Source: Thermogladius calderae 1633
Lineage (GTDB): Archaea > Thermoproteota > Thermoprotei_A > Sulfolobales > Desulfurococcaceae
Length of the DNA: 64,000 bases
Assembly (NCBI RefSeq): GCF_000264495.1
Contig: NC_017954.1
Coordinates: 930,001 to 994,000 of the forward strand
Reading direction: 5' to 3'
Position 1 is the first letter of the stretch. Every line of letters starts with the position of its first letter. A program made the translations under genes and the position numbers. Below are positions 36,749-47,165 of the stretch, piece by piece. Under the pieces are notes generated by a model. It was not told where the DNA came from. It worked only from the letters and a program-made list of their open reading frames with translations, and did not search any database.

Positions 36749-37708
36749 CTACTGGGTCCCGCCCGCGGCGGCCCTGGACGCACCCCTATCCGCTCCCAGC
36801 TCCGCCGGCTCGAGGAAGACGTGCCCGAGCCCCGCCGCCCTCCCCGTCCCCGTCCCCAGCGCCACCGCTGTCGCGAGCACCCCCTCAATGGCCTCCCTCA
36901 GCCCCAGCCTCTTGCTGTACTCCTCGTAGTAGTAGTCGTTCACCGCGTACTTCGCGTAGCCTATCAGCCCCGGCTCGGGCCGCTTCTCGTATACGAACCA
37001 GGTCAGCTTGACCGTCTTGAGAACGGTGTAGGTCTCGTTGAAGACCCTGTGCAGGACCCTGAGGAGCTTGAGGAACCTGCCCCGCTTGAACCCCCACCTC
37101 TGGTAGACGTAGATGTAGGCGGGGGTGGAGAAGACGTTGAGGGGCGACGGCAGGAAGGACTTGTGCCTCCCCCTCCTGAACGGGTCCCTGAGCTGCGTGG
37201 GGCTGGAGAACACCACTTTGAGCCCTCCCCTGGAGGCGGCCTCGTCCAGCAGCCTCGAGGCCAGGGAGTGTGGGTCTATGTACTCGACCTGCCTCACCGA
37301 GACCCTGACCTTCTGCTTCATGAACTCCAAATACCCTTCCAGGCTCGTCAGCCCCGATAGCACTCTGCCGGGGTCCACCAGGCTGGTCGAGAGGCCCAGG
37401 TAGAAGGTGTACAAGCCCTCGAGGAAGACGGGCCTCGGGACCCCGTCGTCGCACCTCGCCAGTTGACCCCCCTTACACGAGAGCCTGGTGTAGACGGCCT
37501 CGACCCTGCCGCCGGACTCCCTGTAGAGGGGGGAGACGTGGACCAGCTTGGGGGGAGAGCCCGAGGAGGGCTGGAAGTGCGGCGCGAGCTCCGGCACCGC
37601 CGTGATGACAAGGGTCTTCGACAGCTTGCCCGTGTAAACGAAGCCCCTGAACCCGTCGAGGTAGGCGGCCACCTTGAAGAGCGCCAGCTTCGACTCTACA
37701 GCCGACAT
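36749..37708 (-). CDS. cas6: Cas6 pre-crRNA endoribonuclease
   Basis: 319 aa double-ferredoxin-fold RAMP protein. The C-terminal glycine-rich loop VALGTGTGRAAGLGHVFLE is the Cas6 signature. Other matching parts: FRGFVYTGKLSKTLVITAVP at the start and KSFLPSPLNVFSTPAYIYVY centrally. It cuts the repeat RNA 8 bases before the spacer, leaving the ATTGAAAG tag. It stands at the trailing end of array 1, apart from the other cas genes, on the same strand as array-1 transcription. ATG start. The last ~25 residues are an extra Ala/Gly-rich tail. Confidence 0.85.
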   Translation of the reverse strand: MSAVESKLALFKVAAYLDGFRGFVYTGKLSKTLVITAVPELAPHFQPSSGSPPKLVHVSPLYRESGGRVEAVYTRLSCKGGQLARCDDGVPRPVFLEGLYTFYLGLSTSLVDPGRVLSGLTSLEGYLEFMKQKVRVSVRQVEYIDPHSLASRLLDEAASRGGLKVVFSSPTQLRDPFRRGRHKSFLPSPLNVFSTPAYIYVYQRWGFKRGRFLKLLRVLHRVFNETYTVLKTVKLTWFVYEKRPEPGLIGYAKYAVNDYYYEEYSKRLGLREAIEGVLATAVALGTGTGRAAGLGHVFLEPAELGADRGASRAAAGGTQ

Positions 37709-37782
37709 GGAGACCAGCGGCTAAACTCTATTGCAACAGGGAATTTTTAGCGTAGTCCACGCAACGCCCGGCCTCCACGGTG

Positions 37783-40700
37783 CTTTCAATTCTTCTCGAT
37801 TGCTTCACAGTAGCACTAGCGACGGCGTTCACCGCGTATGAGTTGAAAGCTTTCAATTCTTCTCCATTGCTTCACGTTAGGATCGAGATTGTACACGTTT
37901 ATGTGCGACGGATCCTTTCAATTCTTCTCGATTGCTTCAGGAAAGAGATCACAGCAATCATCGCCTCACTAATACTCGTAATAATCTTTCAATTCTTCCT
38001 GATTGCTTCTCGTGTGGGCGTACTGTGACTACCACAAGAAGTACGACATATGTACTTTCAATTCTTCTTGATTGCTTCCTTCTGCAGGCACGCATCCAGT
38101 GTAGCGTACTCGCTCAAGCTTTCAATTCTTCTTGATTGCTTCACCGAGGAGCAGAAGAAGGTGCTGGACGCCCTCAACGAGCTGATCCCTTTCAATTCTT
38201 CTTGATTGCTTCTTGTTCACGAGTTGGTTGTAGTACTCCGTCAGGAGATATCTGATTACTTTCAATTCTTCTTGATTGCTTCGGCTGTGACGCGGAGGAG
38301 GGACATCCTAGATGCGTACCTTTCAATTCTTCTTGATTGCTTCTTTCCTGGAGGCGCGTGGAGGACCTTCTAAAAGACATTTACCTTTCAATTCTTCTTG
38401 ATTGCTTCATGAGTTGATCAACAAATACAATAAGGGCGAGTTGATCCCTCTTTCAATTCTTCTTGATTGCTTCTAGTAGTCCCTCGCAGTTCTCAACGTG
38501 TACGTAAACATGCCCTTTCAATTCTTCTTGATTGCTTCTGGCAGAGAGGTAGGGCGTGAACCTCGAGACGAGAATACTCGTCTTTCAATTCTTCTTGATT
38601 GCTTCAGAAAATGTATGTCCGCACATACCCAAGGAATACATAGAAACTTTCAATTCTTCTTGATTGCTTCTCACTGGCGTCAAGAAGAGGTACGTGGCTC
38701 ACGTGGTCTGGGCTTTCAATTCTTCTTGATTGCTTCACCTCCTGGCAGAGGCTGACGCCCTGCTCAAGAAGCAGGAGATCTTTCAATTCTTCTTGATTGC
38801 TTCCTCACCTAGGGGTCGTCCTCGTAGTCGTCGTCCTCGTAGTCCTCTTTCAATTCTTCTTGATTGCTTCATTGAAGACTATCTTGTCCTCGTCCACACC
38901 CTTGATGCACTCCGATCTTTCAATTCTTCTTGATTGCTTCACGGGTGTCGAAGAAGGGCGAATGGGGCGCGGGAAAAAAACTTTCAATTCTTCTTGATTG
39001 CTTCAATATCGGCGAGAACGCGTTTCGTATCGCGTCGAAGATACCGCCGACTTTCAATTCTTCTTGATTGCTTCTTGAGATGCGTTAGGTTAATTAGCCC
39101 GCATTAACTGTATATAATCTTTCAATTCTTCTTGATTGCTTCTAATTCCACCTGTTGTACCCGCTCCAGTCCTCCTCCACCCTGAAGTACTTCCGCGCTT
39201 TCAATTCTTCTTGATTGCTTCACTAGAAGTGTATCGTGATGTTCTGTGGTGGTACCACGATCCTTTCAATTCTTCTTGATTGCTTCACCCTATCACCGTG
39301 AGAAGTTATGTGTTAGAGGGAAAAACTTTCAATTCTTCTTGATTGCTTCTTCTTTCAGTTTTTCATAGGTGGGAGTCCTAACATAGATTGCTTTCAATTC
39401 TTCTTGATTGCTTCGATAGAGAAGCCGAGCTGGCTCGACCCGATTCTGCGAGACTACTTTCAATTCTTCTTGATTGCTTCGCCTGGGTGCTGACGCGCCA
39501 AGGCATCGAGATAAACGTCCTTTCAATTCTTCTTGATTGCTTCATGCTGTGTGGAAGGCGGCGCACAAGAGGCTCGGCCCGATACCTTTCAATTCTTCTT
39601 GATTGCTTCTCGACTCCTCGAGCTCTGCTAATATCTCCTCGTCGAGAACCGCTTTCAATTCTTCTTGATTGCTTCATGGTGAGGCTGTAATCAATGGACG
39701 CAGAATTGTATTCCCATACCTTTCAATTCTTCTTGATTGCTTCCTGTACTCGTGAAGCTGGTTCACGACAGTTTTAATTTTCGCGCTTTCAATTCTTCTT
39801 GATTGCTTCAGCCAAAAAGCTGGAGCTATACATGGGCTTTATGCTAAGCGGTAAACTTTCAATTCTTCTTGATTGCTTCCCGGGATAGACGTGGACAAAT
39901 ACGCCGACTCGATACTGGAGCTGACACTTTCAATTCTTCTTGATTGCTTCTTAATGTACGCCACTTTTCGGGCGGTACACGTATCTTTGTTTCTTTCAAT
40001 TCTTCTTGATTGCTTCGGCGACGGAAATAGTTAAATCGGAGTGCGAGGTGTTAAAGACTTGCCTTTCAATTCTTCTTGATTGCTTCAGCTCACCATGCGG
40101 ATAACTAACTCCGACTCGGCGGCTAGGCTTTCAATTCTTCTTGATTGCTTCTGGTGCCTCGAAGCGTACGAGGCGGGGCTGAAATATGCTGGCGGCGCTT
40201 TCAATTCTTCTTGATTGCTTCAGAACCTGGCCACGCGAGAGGAGGCGGCAGAGATACTGCGTCACCACTTTCAATTCTTCTTGATTGCTTCAAGTATTTT
40301 AACATCACTGATCCAAGCCTCATTCCATCTAACCTTTCAATTCTTCTTGATTGCTTCTCGCGCGCGTGGGCGCCACCACAGCTGTGTACGCCAAGACTTT
40401 CAATTCTTCTTGATTGCTTCGTTGCGGATGTCGAGTTCGAAAGCGGCAGGCACGCGGTCCTTTCAATTCTTCTTGATTGCTTCGTCAACGAGGTAGGAGT
40501 CTTGGAGCTTTGGATATTCAAAATTGCTTTCAATTCTTCTTGATTGCTTCTTCCAAGCCGTAGAGCGTGATAAGACCAATGAACACTATAACTTTCAATT
40601 CTTCTTGATTGCTTCCCCCGAAGAAACACTTTTTTCATCGCGGGTAATATTCCCTGCTTTCAATTCTTCTTGATTGCTTCCCCGTCTTCTTCGACGCCGT

Positions 40701-41010
40701 GTACACCACGTAAAGCTTATCTTTCAATTCTTCTTGATTGCTTCCCCACGACCTTCAAGGCAACACACCCCCACAAGCTTATTAGCCCTTTCAATTCTTC
40801 TTGATTGCTTCATCGGGCCGAGGCGCTTGTGCGCCGCCTTCCACACAGCATTAGCTTTCAATTCTTCTTGATTGCTTCACGTCGAGCAGGCTGTAAACCC
40901 GGGCTATTTAGCCGTGAACTTCTTTCAATTCTTCTTGATTGCTTCTGAGGAGGTACCAGCCGCCAGACTGGTGGAACATACCTGCCCTTTCAATTCTTCT
41001 TGATTGCTTC
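37783..41010 (-). CRISPR. CRISPR array 1, 49 repeats and 48 spacers
   Basis: 24-base repeat; on the transcribed (minus) strand it begins GAAGCAATCAAG and ends AATTGAAAG. Repeat starts run from 37783 to 40987 with spacers of about 37-48 bases. Leader and newest spacers are at the right end (41011 on). The first four repeats at the left end carry substitutions in the middle (TTCTCG, TTCTCC, TTCTCG, TTCCTG in place of TTCTTG), the mark of the old, distal end. The 8-base crRNA tag would be ATTGAAAG. Spacer origins cannot be read without a search. Confidence 0.98.
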
Positions 41011-41325
41011 TGAGCTTCGCTCCTTAATTGTTTGTTTAAACTAGATCGGCTATTTAAGCCTTTACGCCCCCTGGTTTTTGTCTGCCCCAGGGGCCTCTTC
41101 GGGGCCTGATCGCCCCAGCCCCCTCTCGTCCGGAGGCTGTGCGTCCCATGTCCCTCCTGGGACGATCGCCGCCTGCGCCTGCTCCCCGTCGCGCCTGCTG
41201 GCTGGTGTAATGTCCCCTCTTTACACGTGTGATCGGTCCTCGGCGTGTTCCCGTTTTCCGCCCCCGCGGCGCGGGCTCCCCGGCGGCTGCCCGTCCCATG
41301 TAGCACGTGGGATTTCCCCCCTGGC
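41011..41325 (-). promoter_or_regulatory. Leader of CRISPR array 1
   Basis: About 315 bases that match, in reverse complement, the leader of array 2. Conserved blocks: TGAGCTTCGCTCCTTAATTG next to the repeat, GTTTAAACTAGATCGGC, GGCTATTTAAGCC (TATA box, ~45 bases from the first repeat), GGTGTAATGTC and CTTTACACGTGTGATC. It also contains the promoter-distal inverted repeat GTCCCA...TGGGAC. It acts as array promoter and as spacer-integration signal. Confidence 0.85.
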
Positions 41326-41372
41326 GTTTGACCGCCTGTTTTAAATCCCTGCCCTCCCAGAGCCTCCCCCGG

Positions 41373-42224
41373 GTGCCGGGGTTGTTCGCTAGGAGGCTCG
41401 TCCTGAGGAGCGTCCGCAGGCTCTACGCGTGGTCCAGGGCGGACCCCGTGGAGGAGGAGCTGAGGGGGTGGAGCTGGGACAGGCCGCCGGTGAAGCCCAG
41501 GGCCTACCTGGGCCTCGGGGTGAGCGAGGTGGCGGGCAAGTACTGCCCGACGAGGAGGGACGTCTGGCTGAGGAGGAAGATGGGGCTGGCGCCCGAGACC
41601 ACAGAGCCCCTGGCCAAGGGGAGGCTGGTTCACGAGGCTGTCACGGCCGCTGTCCGCTGCGCCTCCAGGGGCCTGTCGAGGGGCTGGGAGACGTGGGACA
41701 TACTCACCTACTGCCTGGGCAGGTTCAGGCCGCAGGGCAACGGGGACACGGCCACGGCCCTCAAAGCCTACAAGTCGACGCTAGTCACGCTCCTCGGCGA
41801 GGTCGAGTACGAGAGGCTCGTGAGCGGCGGCAGCGGCCTGCCCGTCGTCAGCGAGATGAAGGTCGACGGGACGCCCCTGGGCCTCTCCCCCCAGCTCTCC
41901 ATAGACGTCTACGCCGAGAACATAGTCGTCGACTTCAAGACGGGCGCGCCAAGGGACTTCCACAAGCTCTCCATAGCCGGCTACGCCCTCGCCCTAGAGG
42001 CCGAGTACGAGGTGCCGGTCGACTACGGGATCCTGGTCTACGTCAACCCCTCCGACAGCGGCCTTAGAGTCCTGTACAGGCCCGTCTACGTGAGCAACGA
42101 GCTGAGGCGTTGGTTCTTGGAGGAGAGGGACGAGATAGTGGACATGCTCGTATCTAACAGGGAGCCCCCCAAGGACAAGAACTGCCCGCAGACGTGCCCG
42201 TTCTACAGGGTGTGCCACCAGTGA
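41373..42224 (+). CDS. csa1: Csa1 (Cas4-related adaptation nuclease of I-A)
   Basis: 283 aa from GTG 41373, which is ~31 bases after GTTTTAAAT (TATA box at 41337-41345). Cas4-like exonuclease: GVSEVAGKYCPTRRDVWLRR (first cluster Cys), AKGRLVHEAV, SEMKVDGTPLGLSPQLSIDV, IVVDFKTGAPRDFHKLSIAG (D and K of the RecB core) and the C-terminal NCPQTCPFYRVC (three cluster Cys). Csa1 helps process and orient new spacers. First gene of the adaptation operon; overlaps cas1 by 4 bases. Confidence 0.9.
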   Translation: MPGLFARRLVLRSVRRLYAWSRADPVEEELRGWSWDRPPVKPRAYLGLGVSEVAGKYCPTRRDVWLRRKMGLAPETTEPLAKGRLVHEAVTAAVRCASRGLSRGWETWDILTYCLGRFRPQGNGDTATALKAYKSTLVTLLGEVEYERLVSGGSGLPVVSEMKVDGTPLGLSPQLSIDVYAENIVVDFKTGAPRDFHKLSIAGYALALEAEYEVPVDYGILVYVNPSDSGLRVLYRPVYVSNELRRWFLEERDEIVDMLVSNREPPKDKNCPQTCPFYRVCHQ

Positions 42225-43211
42225 GGGACCTAGTGGTCTCAGAGCCGGGGACGGTCCTCAGGTTCAGGAAGGGCGTCTTCGTCGTGGAGAAGAAGGGCTC
42301 GAAGACGGAGATACCCCCGCTCGAGGTCGAGAGAGTCTTCGTGGCCAGCAGCCGCGTCGGGCTGTCGAGCAAAGTCCTGCTGAAGGCCGTGGAGTACGGT
42401 ATAGACGTGGTGCTACTCGACAGCAGGGGGGTGCCGGTCGCCAGGGTACACCCCCTCTTCAACAACAAGCTCACCGAGACCAGGAAGGCCCAGTACAGGG
42501 CGCTACTAGACGGGAGGTGGGCCCTGGTAGCGAGGGAGGTCGTGTACTCCAAGGTCATGAACCAGGCCGGACTCCTGAAGAGGTACTACTCGTACACCAG
42601 GGACCAGGCGCTGAGGGAGGGCTACGAGAAGCTCTCCACGCTCGCCAGCGAGGCCAGGCTGAAGGAGGGCGTGGCCCTGTCCGAGCTCAAGGAGTGGCTA
42701 AGGGGCGTGGAGGCGGAGGCGGCGAGGGTCTACTGGGGCCTCTACGCCACTCTACTGCCCAGGGAGCTAGGCTTCCAGGGGAGGGACCAGGAGGGGGGCG
42801 ACCCCGTGAACGCGTCGCTCAACTACGCCTACGGAATACTGTACTCGGAGAGCTACAGCGCTCTGGTGATCGCGGGGCTCGACCCGTACGCGGGCTTCCT
42901 ACACGAGGACAGGCCGGGCTCGACGAGCCTCGTCTTCGACTTCGTCGAGCAGTTCAGGTTCATCGCCGACGCCGCCCTCCTAGACCTCCTGAGGCACGGG
43001 TGGAGGCCCTCCCTCAGCGGGGGGCTGCTGGACTACGAGTCGAGGAGGAGGGTGGTGGCGGGGGTCCTCGAGAGGCTGGAGAAGGCGAAGACGAGGAGGT
43101 TCGGCGAGGCGCCGGTCTCGCTGAGGGGGGCTATGAGGAGGAGCGCCCTCTCCCTAGCGTCGTACCTGAGGGGGGAGGGGGGTCTTCCAGGGCTTCGTCT
43201 ACGAGTGGTGA
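42221..43211 (+). CDS. cas1: Cas1 integrase, with an apparent frameshift near its end
   Basis: GTG 42221 (GTGA overlap with csa1). Integrase core: GDPVNASLNYAYGILYSE (Glu), AGFLHEDRPGSTSLVFDFVE (His, Asp). After ALSLASYLRGE the frame as written runs on ~98 unrelated codons to 43504 through cas2. If the second of two G6 runs (43177-43182) had one G fewer, the product would end GVFQGFVYEW with a stop at 43209-43211, just before the cas2 ATG, giving a normal 329-aa Cas1. Either an assembly error in a homopolymer, a recent mutation or slippage. As written, the protein has a long foreign tail. Confidence 0.9.
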
Positions 43212-43214
43212 GCC

Positions 43215-43499
43215 ATGATAGTCCTGGTCGCGTACGACATAGAGGACGACGAGACCAGGGCGAAGCTCAGCGACTACCTGAAGTCCAAGGGGCTGACGAG
43301 GATCCAGAGGAGCGTCTTCGTTGGGAGGCTGCTGCCGTCCACGGCGAAGGACGTGGAGAGGGCGCTACCCAGGTTCGTGAAGGGGGAGAGGGACGTGATA
43401 CACTACATCCCGCTCCTCGAGTACAGCCTCAGGTACCTCAAGTACTTCGGCCACCCCCTCGCGGTCCTGTCCGTGGGCAGGGAGCCCCTGGTGGTGTGA
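43215..43499 (+). CDS. cas2: Cas2 adaptation protein
   Basis: 94 aa ferredoxin-like fold. Starts MIVLVAYDIEDDETRAKLSD, with the conserved Asp after the first strand, then RIQRSVFVGRL. Together with Cas1 it forms the integration complex. ATG lies 3 bases after the restored cas1 stop; cas4 begins 1 base after its stop. Confidence 0.93.
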   Translation: MIVLVAYDIEDDETRAKLSDYLKSKGLTRIQRSVFVGRLLPSTAKDVERALPRFVKGERDVIHYIPLLEYSLRYLKYFGHPLAVLSVGREPLVV

Positions 43500-43500
43500 T

Positions 43501-44010
43501 TTGAGGTTCGCGGGCAACCCGCTCTCCCCCTCCATGGTCAAGGAGATGGTGTACTGCCCCGTGATCGCCTGGCTGAAGGCGAGACACCTGGTGCAGGAGC
43601 CCGCGACGGACAGCATGCTGGCCGGGAAACAGGCCTCGGGGGGCGGGGGGCTGTACGCGAGGGCCGGCGGCTACAGCGCGCTGGTCGACGAGGTCAGGGA
43701 GGAGGGGGGCGGGGTGGTAGTGGTGGAGAGGAAGGCCTTCAAGGCGAGGGACGCGCAGAGGTACATGGCCCAGCTCGTCGCGGGGGCCTACATACTGTCG
43801 CTTAAGGGCGTGAGGGTCAGGAGGCTGGTCCTCGAGATGGGGGGTGTCAGGAGGGAGCTGGAGTTCACGGGGGAGCTCGTGGAGGAGGCCAGGAGGTACC
43901 TGGGGGAGCTGGAGAGGCTGGCGTCTAGCGACAGGCCTCCGCAGCCGACTAGGCCCGGTAGGCGGTGCTCCTCCTGCTGGTACAGGAGGTTCTGCCCCTA
44001 CACGGAGTAG
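43501..44010 (+). CDS. cas4: Cas4 exonuclease
   Basis: 169 aa, TTG start. Cas4 4Fe-4S cysteines: VKEMVYCPVIAWLK near the start and RRCSSCWYRRFC at the end. RecB core residues: ALVDEV, VVVVERKAF (E-x-K), QLVAGAYIL (Gln-Tyr-like motif). It trims pre-spacers and selects the PAM side. Last gene of the adaptation operon, overlapping by 13 bases the end of the convergent second csa3. Confidence 0.9.
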   Translation: MRFAGNPLSPSMVKEMVYCPVIAWLKARHLVQEPATDSMLAGKQASGGGGLYARAGGYSALVDEVREEGGGVVVVERKAFKARDAQRYMAQLVAGAYILSLKGVRVRRLVLEMGGVRRELEFTGELVEEARRYLGELERLASSDRPPQPTRPGRRCSSCWYRRFCPYTE

Positions 44011-44639
44011 AGTGCTGCCGCGTAGGGTGTGGGCTCCAGCGCCTCGCTCCTACCCCTCTTCTCCAGCAGGCCCTTACCCCTCAGCCTGGACGCTATGTTC
44101 CTCACCGTCTTCTCGCTCCAGCCCGTCTCCCTCGCGGCCTCCGCGACCGTTACGCCGGGCCTGGAGACTGCTAGCCTGAGCAGCGCCTCCTCGGGCTTGC
44201 TGAGCCTCAGCTTCACCGCCTCTATGAAGCCCCAGGGGACCTCAACGGGCTGGTCCAGGCCCGTCTCGGGCTCGTAGTGTATCGTGTACCTCCACCCCAG
44301 CCTCTCGAGGACTAGCGAGGCGAGGTGGCCGAGTATCCTGGGCCCCGTGCCCACCTCTAGCACCGCCTCCTCCGGCTCTCCCAGGTCCCTGAGCTGCCTG
44401 AGGAGGGCTGGGAAGGCCTCGTAGAACCTGCTACACGAGACCTCGACTAGCAGGGGCTCGGGCAGCCCCTGCCTCAGGCACTGGGCTCTCAGGGACTCGA
44501 ACGCCCTCCTAGACCCGGGCGCCAGCGGGCTGCAGGTGACCGCCACCAGCCTGTCCCCGGGCGAGGCCCTGTAGTGCACCAGCATCCTGAGGACGGAGTC
44601 CTCGTGAAAGCCGAGAGGGGCTATGAAGACCCTCAACAA
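43998..44639 (-). CDS. CRISPR regulator Csa3 (CARF + winged helix), copy b
   Basis: About 213 aa from TTG 44639 (the next codon is also TTG). CARF part: FIAPLGFHEDSVLRMLVHY, EVGTGPRILGHLASLVLERL. Winged helix: EEALLRLAVSRPGVTVAEAA and ETGWSEKTVRNIASRL. A TATA box (GCTTTTATCC, minus strand, 44669-44678) is ~35 bases before the start and borders the array-2 leader. Facing the adaptation operon, it is the likely regulator of spacer uptake, as known for Sulfolobus Csa3a. Confidence 0.85.
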   Translation of the reverse strand: MLRVFIAPLGFHEDSVLRMLVHYRASPGDRLVAVTCSPLAPGSRRAFESLRAQCLRQGLPEPLLVEVSCSRFYEAFPALLRQLRDLGEPEEAVLEVGTGPRILGHLASLVLERLGWRYTIHYEPETGLDQPVEVPWGFIEAVKLRLSKPEEALLRLAVSRPGVTVAEAARETGWSEKTVRNIASRLRGKGLLEKRGRSEALEPTPYAAALYSV

Positions 44640-44684
44640 GGCACCCAGATCAACTAAAAGGGGGCCGGGGATAAAAGCTCTCCC

Positions 44685-44999
44685 GCGCAGGCAAAATCCC
44701 ACGCAAGCCGTGGGATGAACAGCCGCCGAGGAGCCACAGCCGCGGGAGCCGGGCACGTCCAGGGCGGCGAGGGGTGATCACACGTGTAAAGAAGAGACAT
44801 TACACCGGGCATAAAACGAGACAGGAGGCGGGAACCAGAAGAGGCCGTCCCATGAGAGCCATGGGAGACACAGCCCTTCAACAAGAGGAGGCAGGGGCGA
44901 TCAGGCCCCGCAGAAGCCGCCGAGGCTGGCAAAAACCTTGGAGCGTAAAGGCTTAAATAGCCGATCTAGTTTAAACAACCAATTAAGGAGCGAAGCTCA
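44685..44999 (+). promoter_or_regulatory. Leader of CRISPR array 2
   Basis: About 315 bases, an inverted copy of the array-1 leader. Same order of blocks: GATCACACGTGTAAAG, GACATTACACC, GGCTTAAATAGCC (TATA-like), CTAGTTTAAAC, CAATTAAGGAGCGAAGCTCA up to the first repeat. Divergence between the two copies is concentrated in the middle third. Confidence 0.85.
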
Positions 45000-46610
45000 G
45001 AAGCAATCAAGAAGAATTGAAAGCGGACACCACAGCTGTGGCACCACAGGCTACGGCACAGGCTCCGGAAGCAATCAAGAAGAATTGAAAGACGATCGAG
45101 GAGGTCACGATACGAGACCCGGTAACTAAGCAGCGAAGCAATCAAGAAGAATTGAAAGGAACTCGATCATTGCGACCTGGCCTCAGTGCTTGCGCTTCTT
45201 CGAAGCAATCAAGAAGAATTGAAAGGCATAGCCGAGCTCGCCGAGACCAGGCTGAAGGGGGGTGCGGGCAGAAGCAATCAAGAAGAATTGAAAGCGAGCA
45301 TCTGCTTGAAAGCCGTGAACAATCCGAGCTCGGGGTATGGAAGCAATCAAGAAGAATTGAAAGAGCACTTGACTCGCTCTAGAGAAGTCGTAGCCATACT
45401 CATGAAGCAATCAAGAAGAATTGAAAGTACAAGGTGATGGAAGAGGCCGCGTACACCACTCCGAGCCGAAGCAATCAAGAAGAATTGAAAGTTAGTACTG
45501 GTTTACCATCGGTTGTTGTAAAGTACTCTACTTTGAAGCAATCAAGAAGAATTGAAAGCATTTTTACCCTTCGCCCCTACGGTAAAGAATAGCCGTGGAG
45601 AAGCAATCAAGAAGAATTGAAAGTTACTAACTGCTTGAACAGCTTTCCGCGTTCATTGAGTAGTAGGAAGCAATCAAGAAGAATTGAAAGCCTTAGAGCT
45701 CTTGAAGGGGATGACAATCCTGTCGTCCTGAAGCAATCAAGAAGAATTGAAAGGTTTAGCGTCGTGTCGAAGATTTCGTATTCGTCGAAGATTCGAAGCA
45801 ATCAAGAAGAATTGAAAGACTTGAGAGTAGCCTCGTGAGTTTAGCATAAACATACTCAGAAGCAATCAAGAAGAATTGAAAGCGGGGACGGAGAGCAGCT
45901 CGTCTTCGACGAAGTGTACGAGCGAAGCAATCAAGAAGAATTGAAAGACTCCATGATACAAAAACGCCCTTTCAAATTTCCCTCCTTTAGGAAGCAATCA
46001 AGAAGAATTGAAAGGGCGACTACTACGACTACGAGTGGAAAATCTTCAACGAATATGAAGCAATCAAGAAGAATTGAAAGTCAGCTAACCCATCACTCAC
46101 TATTGGAAACACAACATACACCATCCCAGTGAAGCAATCAAGAAGAATTGAAAGACTACCGCATATTGACCAGCCTGACCCAACCAGAGGTTAAACAGGA
46201 AGCAATCAAGAAGAATTGAAAGTTTTACCCCAGTCAAACAGGACATCTATAATGTGATACTTGAAGCAATCAAGAAGAATTGAAAGTTTATGGTGTGGAC
46301 CGCGTACACGTACCCGCGTTTCACAGTGAAGCAATCAAGAAGAATTGAAAGGTACTTTTTCCCAGTCTTCAAGACCCACGGATCCTTAAGAAGCAATCAA
46401 GAAGAATTGAAAGTTTTTTAAATATAAGTTGCATACCCTTCTCCTAGGTGATGAGGGAAGCAATCAAGAAGAATTGAAAGAGACAGATAATCATTCCACC
46501 CCAGAACATCACGGTGCACTTGAAGCAATCAAGAAGAATTGAAAGTTCCACGGGAGTCGCCTTTTATTCTTATTTATAAATATTTAGAAGCAATCAAGAA
46601 GAATTGAAAG
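45000..46610 (+). CRISPR. CRISPR array 2, 25 repeats and 24 spacers
   Basis: Same 24-base repeat as array 1, here on the plus strand: GAAGCAATCAAG...AATTGAAAG. Repeat starts run from 45000 to 46587. Spacers are about 40-46 bases. No degenerate repeat is seen at the distal end, unlike array 1. Several distal spacers are A+T-rich (for example 46546-46586), as expected for crenarchaeal virus DNA. Transcription is rightward from the leader at its left. Confidence 0.98.
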
Positions 46611-47165
46611 TGAATGGAAACCCGAGAGATGGGGTTAGGCGATTTACAGCGGCCAGCACCCAAAAGTAGTTATTTTTATCCAATATTCAATTTTTATAAT
46701 CTTAAAAACACAGCAAATAAACACGGCTATTTGTTGTTAATGCTGGGACGTCCAAACCTGATGAGACCCACCGTACTGTGGCAGCACGGTGTTGGCCTTA
46801 CTCATTATCAAACCCTATTGTTGGAGGACCGAGATCACGCCTTGGCTTACTTTTTGTTATATAGGGAAGTCACAAATTATAAGTAAAGATGCAGAACCAA
46901 CGCTCAGCGTCAACACCAATCCTATTCTCAGCTCTCTTTCCCCCAACCTCAGTTAAGCGATCATGAAGGATTAAGAGGCCCGTTCTACTTTGCGAAGGGT
47001 GTTTTGAACCGCTGTTTACCTTGTGTTGTGCCGCTGAGGCGTGCACGGGGGTGGGTGAGGGGGTGTTCAGCGGTGCGGGGCCCGGCCTCATCCCCCGCCG
47101 CTGTGGGTGTTGGCCGGGTGTCGCGGCCCGCCTCATCTGTGGTGTCCTTGATGCCTCTGAGGGCT
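46611..47165. other. A+T-rich spacer after array 2
   Basis: 555 bases. 46611-46890 is clearly richer in A+T than the region around it and carries only an unconvincing 90-codon frame. 46980-47165 is G+C-rich and holds nothing recognised. Confidence 0.4.

Noticed and set aside
38804-38846. Internal repeat GTCGTCCTCGTAGTC in a spacer of array 1
   Set aside because: Low-complexity acidic-stretch coding DNA of the source is a sufficient explanation.
37783-41010. Many 60-150-codon frames through array 1 rich in LSILLDCF, QFFLIAS or KQSRRIE
   Set aside because: They are translations of the CRISPR repeat in different frames; array 2 gives the same peptides. No promoter or start signals.
43212-43504. 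Extended C terminus of Cas1 as a real fusion domain
   Set aside because: The extra residues are the cas2 gene read in another frame and are low-complexity basic; a frameshift in the G run explains them better.
46614-46886. 90-codon frame after array 2
   Set aside because: A+T-rich, no ribosome-binding site, no fold-like pattern, begins next to the last repeat.
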